Assembly: GCF_016714285.1 (NCBI RefSeq)
Contig: NZ_JADJNN010000005.1
Coordinates: 154,630-218,629, forward strand
Origin: Nannocystis sp.
Lineage (GTDB): Bacteria > Myxococcota_A > Polyangia > Nannocystales > Nannocystaceae
Reading direction: 5' to 3'
DNA: 64,000 bases
The notes under the pieces were generated by a model. That model was not told the DNA's origin. It ran no database searches and saw only the letters and a list, made by a program, of their open reading frames with translations. The translations under genes were made by a program, and so were the position numbers. Below are positions 18,049-27,103 of the stretch, one piece after another; position 1 is the first letter of the stretch, and each line of letters opens with the position of its first letter.

Positions 18049-19329
18049 TCAACAATCGTTGGGCGAGCAGATCACCCAACCCGCGATCTCCACGTGCTGG
18101 CCGAAATCGTTCCAGTTGCCCTCGAAGCCGCAGCCATCGAGCCGACGCTCGATGCGGTCGCCCGGGTTGCTGTCGCCGCTCGGCTCGAAGCTCACCATGC
18201 AGCCGACGTCGCCGTTCACATCGGCCGTCATCCAGAATGGGCAGGGCTGGTTGCGGCAGACCGCGCTCCAGTTCTTGAGGCCCATCGCCTTGGGAAAATT
18301 GGGGAGCACATTGAGGAGATTGGCCGCCTCGTTGCTATTCCAGAGATAGAGCCGCTCCGCGTGCGCGGGCGTGCGGGTGACCACGATCTCCCAGCCGAGC
18401 GCGGCGCACATCGCCACATAAGGCGGCTGGGTCTTGCCCAGCGAGACGTCGTCGATTCGCAGCAGCGTATAGGCGCACTCGTCCGCGACCACCTCGCAGT
18501 GGACCTCGAGCGCCGCGAGCGCGCCGGCCCCGTCGGGGTCGAGCATGAACGGCCCGGAGACCATCTCCGGCGCGTGGACCTGCAGCTCGCTGCAGGTGCT
18601 CGGCAGGCGACAGGCGGTCCCGAAGCAGAAGCTCCCGCCATCGCATCCGGCGTCGTCCATGCAGCACGCGCCGCATGAGCCGCCGCAGTCGATGCCGGTC
18701 TCGTCGCGGTCCTGGACCCCGTTGCCGCAGCTGTTGACGCGACAGGTCGCCGAGCAGCCGTCGTGCGGATCGAGGTTGGCGTCGTCGCACTCCTCGACCT
18801 TGTACTGCAGCACCCCGTCCCCGCAGCGCGCGACGACACAATCGCCGCACGCATCCAGCGGGTCGAGATTGCCGTCGTCGCACTGCTCGCCCGGGGAGAC
18901 GATGCCGTCGCCGCAGCTCGGGGCGGTGCACAGGTGCGTGCAGGTATCGTCGTCGCTCAGGTTGGCGTCGTCACAGGCCTCGCCGGTCGAGAGCAGCCCG
19001 TCGCCGCACTGCGGGAGCTTGCAGCCGGGCGCGCAGCTGTCGTTTGCGACCTCGTTCCCGTCGTCGCACTGCTCGTCGGCGTCGACGATGCCATCACCAC
19101 ACACGGCCTCATGCCCGGTCGACTCGCCGGTGGGCGCGGACGACGACGTGACCCCAACGCTCGAGCTCGACTCGGTCTCGCCAGCGGCGGTCTGCGTCAT
19201 CCCACCGAGCATCGAGTCCTGGAAGCACCCCGGGAGCAGGACCAAGACCAGGACCAAGACCAGGACCTGCACCAGCAGGCTCGCGGCACCACGTTCGACC
19301 ACCACGGCCGATGATGCCCGGGCTGGCAC
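18049..19329 (-). CDS. DUF4215 Cys-repeat lipoprotein with fibrinogen-like end
   Basis: 426 residues. The signal has a long Val/Leu run and ends LPGC (Cys35). A Ser/Thr linker follows, then four to five copies of the myxobacterial Cys repeat (DUF4215 type), e.g. CGDGIVSPGEQCDDGNLD. A separate DRDETGIDCGGSCGAC unit follows; this D-x-x-E-T-x-x-D-C-G-G-x-C module is common in this phylum. The last 200 residues (CSELQVHAPEMVSGPFMLDP, later LEVHCEVV and WNSNEAANLL) resemble a degenerate fibrinogen-C-like domain. It is probably a surface binding protein. The tail-to-tail neighbour at 17162-18031 ends 17 nt away. Confidence 0.85.
   Translation of the reverse strand: MPARASSAVVVERGAASLLVQVLVLVLVLVLLPGCFQDSMLGGMTQTAAGETESSSSVGVTSSSAPTGESTGHEAVCGDGIVDADEQCDDGNEVANDSCAPGCKLPQCGDGLLSTGEACDDANLSDDDTCTHLCTAPSCGDGIVSPGEQCDDGNLDPLDACGDCVVARCGDGVLQYKVEECDDANLDPHDGCSATCRVNSCGNGVQDRDETGIDCGGSCGACCMDDAGCDGGSFCFGTACRLPSTCSELQVHAPEMVSGPFMLDPDGAGALAALEVHCEVVADECAYTLLRIDDVSLGKTQPPYVAMCAALGWEIVVTRTPAHAERLYLWNSNEAANLLNVLPNFPKAMGLKNWSAVCRNQPCPFWMTADVNGDVGCMVSFEPSGDSNPGDRIERRLDGCGFEGNWNDFGQHVEIAGWVICSPNDC
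19238..19267 (-). repeat. 12-bp tandem repeat within a signal peptide
   Basis: Two and a half copies of aggaccaagacc. On the coding strand they give the Leu-Val-Leu-Val run of the DUF4215 lipoprotein signal. The unit is prone to slippage, which would change signal length in steps of four residues. Confidence 0.7.
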
Positions 19330-19397
19330 TTGCGATCAAGGTGGATGCCCACGCCCGGATCTGCGCCGACCCACCGCGCTCGCGGTGCCGCAGACCG

Positions 19398-20810
19398 TCA
19401 CGCGAGCACCCAGGCACGAAACGACCGGCCCTTGATCTTGCGGGTCCTCAGGCCCTGCAGCGCGAACGCAGCGTGCTCGCGCCGGATCGCCACATAGCAG
19501 CGGCGCGCGTGGATGTCGATCTTGCCGACCTGCGCGCCCGCCAGGCCGATGTCCCCGGTGAGGGCCCCGAGCAGATCGCCCGCGCGCAGCTTGTCCTGAC
19601 GGCCGCCTTCCAGGATCAACGTCGTCATCGGCGGCGGCGGCGGTCTGCGCTCGTCGGCGGCGGGTGCTGACGCCCAGCGCAGCGGCCCGCCCTGCGCGCG
19701 CTCGATCGCCAGGGCCCGCCCTCGCTCGGACGGCGAGCAAAGCGCCAGCGCGAGCCCCTTGTGCCCCGCGCGCCCGGTGCGGCCGATTCGGTGGAGATGC
19801 ACATCCGGGTCGGTGGGCAGCTCCCACGAGATCACCGCCGCCAGCCGCGCGATGTCGAGGCCGCGGGCCGCGACGTCCGTGGCCACCAGCACGGCGCAGC
19901 TCCGGTTGGTGAAACGAAGCAGCACCTCGTCGCGCTCGCGCTGCTCCAGCTCGCCGTGCAGCGCCAGCACCGAGAATCCGCGCTGCCCGAGCTGGGCGCT
20001 GACATCCCGGACGTCATTGCGCGTATGACAAAAGACCAGCGCCGATTCGGGCCGGTGCTGCAGCAGCAACGCCGCGAGCGCGTCGAGCTTGCCCGCGGGC
20101 TCGACCGCGACGAAGATCTGCTCAATGTCCGCGTCGTCGCCGACGAGGTCGACCGTCACGCTGACGGGGTTATGCTGCAATCGCCGGCTCAACCCGCGGA
20201 TCTCGTCGGGGTAGGTCGCCGAGAACAGCAGCGTCTGGCGCGAGCGCGGCGACTGTTCGACGACCGAGGTGATCGCCTCGAGAAAGCCCATATCGAGCAT
20301 ACGATCGGCCTCGTCGAGGACCAGGACCCGCAGCCCGCCGAGCTCGACCGTCTCGCGCCGCAGGTGATCGAGGATCCGCCCCGGGGTGCCGACGACGACG
20401 TGCGGGCAGGCCCGCAGCGCCGGCGTCTGCGTCCGCACGGGCACCCCGCCACACAGGGTCACGACGCGCAGGTTCGGGACAAAACGGGCCAGCCGACGGA
20501 TCTCGCCGCTGACCTGATCGGCGAGCTCGCGGGTGGGGCACAGCACGAGCGCCTGCACGCAGGCGACCTCGACATCGACGCGGGTCAGCAGGGCCAGGCC
20601 AAACGCGACCGTCTTGCCGCTGCCCGTGCGCGCCTGGGCGATCACATCCTGGCCCGCCAGCATGCTCGGCAAGGCGTGCTCCTGGACCGGCGTCATCCGC
20701 GAGAAGCCCAACACGGCGATCGCCCGGGCCAGCGGCTCCGCGAGCGCGAGCGCGGCGAAGCCCGGCGGCATCGTCGACGGCTCAGAAATGGTGGAAGTCG
20801 ATTCAGTCAT
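19398..20810 (-). CDS. dbpA: ATP-dependent RNA helicase DbpA
   Basis: 470-residue DEAD-box helicase from ATG 20810; the frame upstream of it is non-coding. Motifs in order: Q motif GFSRMTPVQEHALP (35-48), Walker A ARTGSGKT (60-67), PTRELADQ, GTPGR, DEAD (LDEADRMLDMG), SAT, HGELEQRERD, ATDVAARGLDI and HRIGRTGR. The C-terminal 75 residues (TTLILEGGRQDKLRAGDLLG, continuing to GKIDIHARRCYVAI) match the DbpA RNA-binding domain that recognises hairpin 92 of 23S rRNA. The expected role is late 50S-subunit assembly in the cytoplasm. Divergent from the JmjC-type gene, with a 132-nt region between them. Confidence 0.95.
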   Translation of the reverse strand: MTESTSTISEPSTMPPGFAALALAEPLARAIAVLGFSRMTPVQEHALPSMLAGQDVIAQARTGSGKTVAFGLALLTRVDVEVACVQALVLCPTRELADQVSGEIRRLARFVPNLRVVTLCGGVPVRTQTPALRACPHVVVGTPGRILDHLRRETVELGGLRVLVLDEADRMLDMGFLEAITSVVEQSPRSRQTLLFSATYPDEIRGLSRRLQHNPVSVTVDLVGDDADIEQIFVAVEPAGKLDALAALLLQHRPESALVFCHTRNDVRDVSAQLGQRGFSVLALHGELEQRERDEVLLRFTNRSCAVLVATDVAARGLDIARLAAVISWELPTDPDVHLHRIGRTGRAGHKGLALALCSPSERGRALAIERAQGGPLRWASAPAADERRPPPPPMTTLILEGGRQDKLRAGDLLGALTGDIGLAGAQVGKIDIHARRCYVAIRREHAAFALQGLRTRKIKGRSFRAWVLA

Positions 20811-20942
20811 GAACGCCAGAGACACAGCGCAAAACGTGAGCCATCTCGCGCACCCTAACTCAGCGCGCACGGCGTCGCAAGCCTGGTCATACGCGCCGCG
20901 GGCGCGGGTCCAGGAATGGCTGTGATAGAAGGCCCACGACCC

Positions 20943-21890
20943 ATGCAGCCAGGCCTCGCCGCACTCCTCCACCCGCGCACCAGCCCCGAGCTCCTGGCCA
21001 GCTGGGCAGCCGATGAACCCTTCGTGGTGCATGGACGCAGGGATTCGGTCGCGGCGCTCACCCGCCTGCCGCTGCTCCGGTCCCTCGATACAATGCTCAA
21101 TGCCTGGCCGGACCAGGTGCAGGCGCACTTGCCCGACGTCGCGGACGAGGCGAGCTCGATCGACGCATCGCCGCGAGACGCGCGCAAGCTGTTCGCCAGC
21201 GGCATGAGCCTGCTCTTCAACGACGTCCATGCAATCTCGACGACCCTGACGCTCTGGCTCACAGCGATCTGTCGCGACCTCGGACTGTCGGCGCTGACCC
21301 AGAGCCGCTGTCTGGTTTATGCGACCCCACGAGACAAGGGCACGGCGCCGCACTTTGACCAGAACATCAACCTCGTGCTGCAGCTGCGCGGGACCAAGAA
21401 ATGGTGGCTCGCGCCCAACGAGCACGTGGAGCGGCCCCTGACCCGGCACACCATGGGCCTGCCCGTCGACCCCGAGCTGCAGACCTACGCGCGCACGCCC
21501 ATGCCGCGGCGCATGCCCGCGGACAGCCGCCTCATCGTGCTCAAGCCCGGCTCGCTCCTGTTCGTCCCGCGCGGCACATGGCACGCCACCGCCGCGACCC
21601 AGGACGCGCTCTCCCTGAACTTCACATACACCGCGCCCACCTGGATCGATCTATTCATGGCCGCGCTGCGCAGTCGGCTGGCGCTCTCCCGCGAATGGCG
21701 AGAGACCGCAACCCCGGCCTCCGCGCCGGCCCTCGACGCGCTCCTGCGCGAACTCGGCGAGGATGCGCCGCACTGGCGAGCATCCGACATCCTGGCCGCC
21801 ACCGAGGGCCAAAGCGAGGACGATGAGCTCGATCCTCCCGGGTCAGCAATTCCTGCGCCGCCCTTGACCTCCGTGACGCCCGACGATTAG
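20943..21890 (+). CDS. JmjC/cupin-type Fe(II)-2-oxoglutarate oxygenase
   Basis: About 315 residues from ATG 20943, preceded by an agaagg Shine-Dalgarno-like run; an in-frame ATG at 20916 is an alternative. The jelly-roll shows the iron triad H137-x-D139 (TAPHFDQNINLVLQLRG) and H214 (VPRGTWHATAAT). The flanks GTKKWWLAPN and LSLNFTY are typical of JmjC/Cupin_4/Cupin_8 hydroxylases such as ribosomal-oxygenase relatives. These hydroxylate a protein or small-molecule substrate; the target here is unknown. The multicopper oxidase gene begins 9 nt after its stop, so the two are probably co-transcribed. Confidence 0.85.
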   Translation: MQPGLAALLHPRTSPELLASWAADEPFVVHGRRDSVAALTRLPLLRSLDTMLNAWPDQVQAHLPDVADEASSIDASPRDARKLFASGMSLLFNDVHAISTTLTLWLTAICRDLGLSALTQSRCLVYATPRDKGTAPHFDQNINLVLQLRGTKKWWLAPNEHVERPLTRHTMGLPVDPELQTYARTPMPRRMPADSRLIVLKPGSLLFVPRGTWHATAATQDALSLNFTYTAPTWIDLFMAALRSRLALSREWRETATPASAPALDALLRELGEDAPHWRASDILAATEGQSEDDELDPPGSAIPAPPLTSVTPDD

Positions 21891-21899
21891 CATGCCCCG

Positions 21900-23336
21900 A
21901 TGTTGCGAACAGCCGGCGGCGGCGCGATGCTGGCAGCCGGGCTCGTCGGCCTCACGGCGTGCGTGGATTCACCGGAGCTGCCCAACCGCGCACCGCCAGG
22001 CTGGGCGGACGAGCTCGCGCTCAGACGGCCGCTCGACCGCAACCCGGACCCCCATATCCTCGAGATCGATCTGCGAGCGACGCCCGCCACGCTCGCGCTC
22101 TGGGACCTGACGCCCGCGACCCCGGTGTATACCTTCGACGGCGGCATCCCGGGCCCGCTGCTCGAGCTCGCGGTCGGCGACCGGCTCATCGTGCACTTCA
22201 CGAATGACCTGCCGGAGCCGACCACGATCCACTGGCACGGCCTGCGCATCCCCGCCGATATGGACGGCGTGCCCGATCACTCGCAGCCGGCGGTGCTCCC
22301 CGGCGAGCGCTTCGACTACGATTTCGTCGTCCCCGACGCCGGCCTGTTCTGGTATCATCCGCACGTCAATTCGTCGGCCCAGGTCGCATCAGGCCTTTAC
22401 GGGCCAATGTTGGTCCGGCCTGTCGACGCCAGCGAGGACCTCGCACCCGACGACGAGGTGGTGCTCGTGCTCTCGGATATCGCCATCGACGACGACGGCG
22501 CCCTGGTCGATCCGCAGTCGGGCGGCGACCTCGGCACCCTCTTCGGACGCGAGGGCAATGTGGTGCTCGTGAACGGACGGTGGCTACCGACAATGTCGGT
22601 GCGCAGCGGGGTCACCCTGCGCTGGCGCGTCGTCAACGCGGCCCGCACCCGCTACTTCCAGCTCGCGCTCCCGGGCACCAAGTTCACCCGGATCGGCAAC
22701 GACGGCGGCCTGCTCGCCAGCCCGGTCGAGGAGGACCTGCTCCTCCTCACCCCGGGCCAGCGCGCCGATGTCCTCGTGACCCCCGACGCCGCGGCAGGCT
22801 CCCTGCAGTTCCTGACCTGGGTCCCCTACGATCGCGGCTTTGGCAGCACCGAGTTTCGCCAGGAGGAGCTCGTGATGCGCCTGGACTTCTCGACCGATGC
22901 ACCGGGTCAGCCGTCGACACCGAGCTTCGCGCGCGCGCTCTCGCCGATCTCTATCACCGACGCGACCGCGGTCAGCCTGCGCCTGACCCAGATGAAGGAC
23001 CCCGACGGGCACGTGGTCCTCGGGGTCAACAACGTCCCGTTCTCGGAGCTGGCGCCCCTCCCGGCGCAGATCGGTGAGACGCAGGTATGGACGATCGAGA
23101 ACGAGATGGACTGGGCCCACCCATTCCACCTCCACGGATTCTTCTTCCAGGTCCTGAACGACGACGGTACACCCGAGCAACCGCTCGCCTGGCACGACAC
23201 CGTCGACATCCCCGTCCACGGCAGCCGCAAGATCGCCGTGCGCTTCGACGAGCGTCCGGGCATGTGGATGTTCCACTGCCATATCCTCGATCACGCCGAC
23301 GCTGGCATGATGGGGATGATCGACCTGGTGCCCTGA
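21900..23336 (+). CDS. Multicopper oxidase lipoprotein
   Basis: 478 residues. Lipoprotein signal GLVGLTAC (Cys21), then three cupredoxin domains. All four copper-ligand motifs are present: HWHG (IHWHGLRIP), HPH (FWYHPHVN), HPFHLHG (DWAHPFHLHGFFF) and HCHILDHADAGMMG near the C-terminus with the type-1 Cys. Length fits the laccase/CueO-like group, although no Met-rich insert is seen. It probably oxidises phenols, metals or another reduced substrate at the cell surface or in the periplasm. It follows the JmjC-type oxygenase by 9 nt. Confidence 0.92.
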   Translation: MLRTAGGGAMLAAGLVGLTACVDSPELPNRAPPGWADELALRRPLDRNPDPHILEIDLRATPATLALWDLTPATPVYTFDGGIPGPLLELAVGDRLIVHFTNDLPEPTTIHWHGLRIPADMDGVPDHSQPAVLPGERFDYDFVVPDAGLFWYHPHVNSSAQVASGLYGPMLVRPVDASEDLAPDDEVVLVLSDIAIDDDGALVDPQSGGDLGTLFGREGNVVLVNGRWLPTMSVRSGVTLRWRVVNAARTRYFQLALPGTKFTRIGNDGGLLASPVEEDLLLLTPGQRADVLVTPDAAAGSLQFLTWVPYDRGFGSTEFRQEELVMRLDFSTDAPGQPSTPSFARALSPISITDATAVSLRLTQMKDPDGHVVLGVNNVPFSELAPLPAQIGETQVWTIENEMDWAHPFHLHGFFFQVLNDDGTPEQPLAWHDTVDIPVHGSRKIAVRFDERPGMWMFHCHILDHADAGMMGMIDLVP

Positions 23337-23361
23337 AGACATCCAGGTCGACATCCACCCA

Positions 23362-24534
23362 TTACAGGCGTTCGACCCGCGCGGGCAGACCCGCGAATGC
23401 GCCGTCGACGTTGCCGGCCTGCGCCTTCGCCGTGCCGTTCGGCCCGGGCGAACCCGGCTGCCCCGCAGAACCCGCAGAACCCGCGGCGCCGTCGGGACCG
23501 GCCTTGGCCCCCTCGCCGGTCGCGCTGCCACCGGAACCCTTCGACCCGGCGGCGCCCGCCGACCCGGGCCCACCACCGGAGCCGCCCGTCACATCGAGCA
23601 CGACCAGGGTCGCCAGTTCGGGGAACTTGGCGTCGTAGTCGAACTCGATCGCCCCCCCGGGTCCACCATTACCACCGACGCCGCCGCCACCGCCCACACC
23701 GCCGTTGCCGCCGGCGCCACCTGGATTGCCCGAGCCGCCGCTGCCACCGTGGCCACCGCTGCCGCCTGAACCGCCGCTGCCGCCCGGTCCACCCGACGCG
23801 TGGACGGTGAACGGCCGGTCCGGATGGACCAGGACGGTATCCTCGACGTCTCCGGTGATCTTCACGAGCGCGAGTCGCTCGTGAAACGGGGTCTTGACGA
23901 AGGTCGCATACACGTGAAGGTTGGGCCCGGCCTGACCATCGCCGCCGTTGCTGCCCTGTCCGCCCGCGACGCCCGCCCCGCCTTGCCCGCCCGCCTTGTC
24001 GGAGGCCCCGCTGGCGCCCGAACTGCCCGCGGCGCCCGCAGTGCCCGCGTCGCCGCTCATCCCCCCGGGACCCGCGCTGCCCACATCGGTAATGCACGAA
24101 TATTCGGGCCTGTACTCCTTGGTCGCGTAGAACTTGGCGTCGTCCTTGTACGCCGTGGTGATCGCAAAGCCGCTGGCCGCGCTCACGAGCACGTCGGGGT
24201 TCGGCTGAAAGAAACCACCGTCGTCGATGGTGCCCTGATCGCTCGAGAACACGAACTCCTTGAAGTCGATGTGGCCGACCTTGCTAAAGGTGCCGGCCTT
24301 GCCCTCCCAGGTCTCCAGCGCCTTGGTCTTCCCCGCCTTCTTCTTGTGCTCCACCTCGGCGTATACCGCGACCTGGACAGTACTCCGCGGACAGATGGCT
24401 TCGCCCTCCTGGCGCAGTCCCGGGACCATCTTCGTCAGCTTCCAGTTGTCCATGTTGACGGCGCAGGCGACCGTCGCCAGCGCGGCGACGCCGACGAGCA
24501 GCGGGGAGAATGAGGTGAGAGATTTCCGGGACAT
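23362..24534 (-). CDS. Collagen-like lipoprotein
   Basis: About 390 residues. The ATG at 24534 was chosen because an aaaggt ribosome site precedes it; that site lies inside the codons of the alternative ATG 24552. The signal ends AALATVAC (Cys24). A 130-residue globular part (VQVAVYAEVEHKKK, HIDFKEFVFSSD) is followed by three Gly-x-x collagen-like blocks (GSAGPGGMSGDAGTAG; GGSGGSGGSGGHGGSGG; GSAGAAGSKGSGG). These are separated by folded segments (HVYATFVKTPFHERLALVKI and EFDYDAKFPELATLVVL). Pro is frequent only in parts, so triple-helix stability is uncertain. It is a likely surface fibre or spacer protein. Confidence 0.85.
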   Translation of the reverse strand: MSRKSLTSFSPLLVGVAALATVACAVNMDNWKLTKMVPGLRQEGEAICPRSTVQVAVYAEVEHKKKAGKTKALETWEGKAGTFSKVGHIDFKEFVFSSDQGTIDDGGFFQPNPDVLVSAASGFAITTAYKDDAKFYATKEYRPEYSCITDVGSAGPGGMSGDAGTAGAAGSSGASGASDKAGGQGGAGVAGGQGSNGGDGQAGPNLHVYATFVKTPFHERLALVKITGDVEDTVLVHPDRPFTVHASGGPGGSGGSGGSGGHGGSGGSGNPGGAGGNGGVGGGGGVGGNGGPGGAIEFDYDAKFPELATLVVLDVTGGSGGGPGSAGAAGSKGSGGSATGEGAKAGPDGAAGSAGSAGQPGSPGPNGTAKAQAGNVDGAFAGLPARVERL

Positions 24535-24753
24535 GGACTTGTGACCTTTCATGGTGCGGCGTCCATCGCACGCGCCATCCTACAAGTAAACAGGAAACCT
24601 GCTCGCTGACCTCGGCCAGCGCCGGAGAACTCACGCGGGTCAACGATCACCGCAGGTCGCAATTCGGCGACCCACGGCCCGCCCGCGCCTGCCAGGATAC
24701 GACCGGCCGCACTGCGGATCCCATATCGCCAGCGATCGTGTACCGTCGCACCC

Positions 24754-25395
24754 ATGCCACAGATCGAGCTGTCGGGCACCGAACTGCACACGATCGAGAT
24801 CGCGGGTAGCATCACCACAGCGGCCGCGCGCCCCCTGGTCCCCACCGCATTGCCGCTGCACGAGCTGGGCGAGGGCGCCGAGCTCGGCCTGCTCTGCTTC
24901 GCCATGCGTGGCCTCGGCCTGACCCGCCCGCTCCGCCTCGGCCCGCGCCTCGACTACGGCGAGGCGCTGTGGCGCGTGGGCGTGCACTGGGCCGGTCAAC
25001 CGGCATGGTTTGCGGTCGCCTGCGACCTCGACCACATGCTGGTTCGCCGCCTCGGCGCGGCGCTCGTGCGCTACCCGGTGCGCCGGGCCGCCGTCGTGGT
25101 CGAGCACGATCGGGCCCGCATCGACCGCGGCGGTCAGCACCTCGAGGTCTTCGCGGAGGTCGGCGACGAGACCCCGCCGCCGCTACCACCGCGACCGCTG
25201 CTGGTCGCCCATGGCGGAAATCTCTACACAATCCCTTGGCGCGAGGAGCCCGCGCCGCGCCGTCACATCGCCGAGATCACCGTCGAGGACAGCGGGCTCA
25301 GCAGGGCGACCCTCGGCGCTGCACCGCGGTGGCACACGCGAGGTCTGGTACACGGCGGTCGCATCCACCGCTGCGGCGTCGCATCACCGGCGTGA
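24754..25395 (+). CDS. Hypothetical protein, possibly DUF2071-like
   Basis: 213-residue soluble protein without signal or membrane segments. The middle (GLLCFAMRGLGLTRPLRLGP, then YGEALWRVGVHWAGQPAWFA and LVRYPVRRAAVVVEH) recalls the DUF2071/acetoacetate-decarboxylase-like barrel, where a G-x-x-x-F-x-M-R-G strand and a V-H-x-x-G-x-P-x-W-F strand are typical. The catalytic Lys of acetoacetate decarboxylase was not identified. Assignment rests on visual resemblance only. It is convergent with the small gene at 25407 and divergent from the collagen-like gene. Confidence 0.6.
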   Translation: MPQIELSGTELHTIEIAGSITTAAARPLVPTALPLHELGEGAELGLLCFAMRGLGLTRPLRLGPRLDYGEALWRVGVHWAGQPAWFAVACDLDHMLVRRLGAALVRYPVRRAAVVVEHDRARIDRGGQHLEVFAEVGDETPPPLPPRPLLVAHGGNLYTIPWREEPAPRRHIAEITVEDSGLSRATLGAAPRWHTRGLVHGGRIHRCGVASPA

Positions 25396-25406
25396 ACGAC
25401 CTCGCC

Positions 25407-25757
25407 TCACTGGACTTCCTTGCACTCCCACACATCGTCCGTGATCTCCCAGATGCGATCGCCGCACGCCTCACCGGAGGCCATGAGCCGGCGCTTCGCG
25501 GCGGTCGCTAGTTCGACGGCCAGGCTCATATTCCGCGGCGCCGCGTCCGGAGCGTCGCCCTCGCAGCGCACGCGCCACTTCAAGGCGCAGCGGACCGCGA
25601 AGTCGCAGGTGTTGTGCACCTCGAGCGACATCCCCTGGGCGACGTTCTCGGGCGCGACCTGGACGCACTCGGCGACGCTGGTCGCTCCCTGACTCTCGGT
25701 GATGACGGCGGCGTAGGCGAACAGGGCCCACGGCGCCGCGAGCATGACTCGGCGCAT
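25407..25757 (-). CDS. Small secreted hypothetical protein
   Basis: 116 residues from ATG 25757, with a gagagg ribosome site 6 nt upstream; the longer frame from 25922 has no such signal. The N-terminus (RRVMLAAPWALFAYAAVITE) is a probable signal peptide with cleavage near residue 24. The mature part has about seven Cys (VAECVQVAPENV, NTCDFAVRCALKWRVRCEG, EACGDRIW, VWECKEVQ), suggesting a small disulfide-linked beta-sandwich. No family recognised. Confidence 0.7.
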   Translation of the reverse strand: MRRVMLAAPWALFAYAAVITESQGATSVAECVQVAPENVAQGMSLEVHNTCDFAVRCALKWRVRCEGDAPDAAPRNMSLAVELATAAKRRLMASGEACGDRIWEITDDVWECKEVQ

Positions 25758-25943
25758 GACACGATCCTCTCTCGCGCCCGGGTCCGGGTGAACGACCGGC
25801 GCTGGCCCCCAAGACAGCGACGCCCCGCGAAGGTTCCCGTGCCGACGCAGCCCCCTGTCGTATCGCCGCCGACCAAGATCGCGCGAGCACACCGCGCAAT
25901 GCGGCGTAACGCGGGAGCTCATGCGGGAACTTGTCCGGGGTTC

Positions 25944-26933
25944 ATGCCGCGCCGCCGATCGATCACCATCGTCTCGCTCGTCCTCCTCGTCGACCCGACG
26001 GGGGGATGCACGAGCTCCAACCCCGCCTTCGCCCTCGATGGCGACCCGCCGGGCCTGACGGACGCCACCGATGCGCCAGCCAGCTCGAGCTCCGATACCA
26101 ACACACCGACCACCGGCCCCGGCTCCGCGAGCAATTCGGCGAGCGCCGCGACCACCGACGCGGCGACCAGCAGCGGCGACCCGACCGCTTCAGACAGCTC
26201 CGGAGGCCCCACGACGGGCATGCTGGACACCACACAGGGCGCCGGATCGACCGGTCCCGCGGACACCGACGCCTCCAGCAGCGGCGGGCCGAACGAATGT
26301 ATGGACGCCGTCGTCGGCGAGCCGGCCCGGCTCGAGATCAAGAAGGATGGCCAGGTCCTGCTGGCCTGTGGCGGCGCCATCAGCCTGACCAATGCCTTCG
26401 CCAAGTTCTCCGGCTCGACGCTGAAGCTCTACAACAGCGGGACATGCATGCAAACGGGCCCGCTCTATGAGGTCACCGGCGTGAACTTCGCGATCAAGGC
26501 GAAGGACCTCGGCGAGGGCTGCTCGGACGTCCGCATCGAATGGGCCGTCGCGCCGCCCTGCGAGGTCACGGGCTTCGGCCTCACTCGCGGGGACAAACCA
26601 ACCTATGTCGGTGCATTCGGCCGCCTCACCGGGCCGGCCGGCTATACCCCGTTCTCGACCGAGCCTCTGTTCGACTGCGGCTGCACGGTCGACGACGTGG
26701 CGTGCTGCGAGCACCTCTTCGAGCAGAACCAGCAGGTGTACCAGCCCGGGGCCTACACCCTGGCGTTTCCGGGCGCGATGACCGATATCGCCGCGCCGGG
26801 CTCGATTATCGGCAGCATCGACGGCTCCGACTATCTGTTCACAAACCTGCGCTCCCAGGTCCACGAGAGCTGCGACGCGGCCCCCTCCCACGTGTGGCTC
26901 GACATCCGCTGGTGGGCGATGGCGAGCGACTGA
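25944..26933 (+). CDS. Lipoprotein, unknown function
   Basis: About 329 residues from ATG 25944; the open frame from 25614 has no coding signal upstream. The signal ends in an atypical lipobox TGGC (Cys22). An about 110-residue Ser/Thr/Gly/Ala linker is followed by a 215-residue domain (ARLEIKKDGQVLLACGGAIS, LKLYNSGTCMQTGPLYE, VGAFGRLTGPAGYTPFS). It has paired Cys (FDCGCTVDDVACCEHLFEQ) and ends VWLDIRWWAMASD. I do not recognise the domain; myxobacterial paralogue families with this linker layout are common. Confidence 0.75.
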   Translation: MPRRRSITIVSLVLLVDPTGGCTSSNPAFALDGDPPGLTDATDAPASSSSDTNTPTTGPGSASNSASAATTDAATSSGDPTASDSSGGPTTGMLDTTQGAGSTGPADTDASSSGGPNECMDAVVGEPARLEIKKDGQVLLACGGAISLTNAFAKFSGSTLKLYNSGTCMQTGPLYEVTGVNFAIKAKDLGEGCSDVRIEWAVAPPCEVTGFGLTRGDKPTYVGAFGRLTGPAGYTPFSTEPLFDCGCTVDDVACCEHLFEQNQQVYQPGAYTLAFPGAMTDIAAPGSIIGSIDGSDYLFTNLRSQVHESCDAAPSHVWLDIRWWAMASD

Positions 26934-27103
26934 TCGACACGCGAAGCCGCGGTCCGGTGATGCCGCGAGACCCCACGCTGCACGTACGCAGAAGCCAGCG
27001 TACAAATTATCACCGACGCGTAACAAGCCCCACGATGCGGGAACACGGACGACGGGCGCCTCGCTGCGCTCATTGGTCACAACCCTCGTTCGCGGAGCAC
27101 CTC

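Noticed and set aside
19321..19340. tggcacttgc as a sigma-54 type promoter
   Set aside because: The spacing between the GG and GC elements is too short for a -24/-12 promoter.
25614..25943. N-terminal extension of the lipoprotein at 25944
   Set aside because: It would bury the signal peptide, and it overlaps the start of the divergent small gene.
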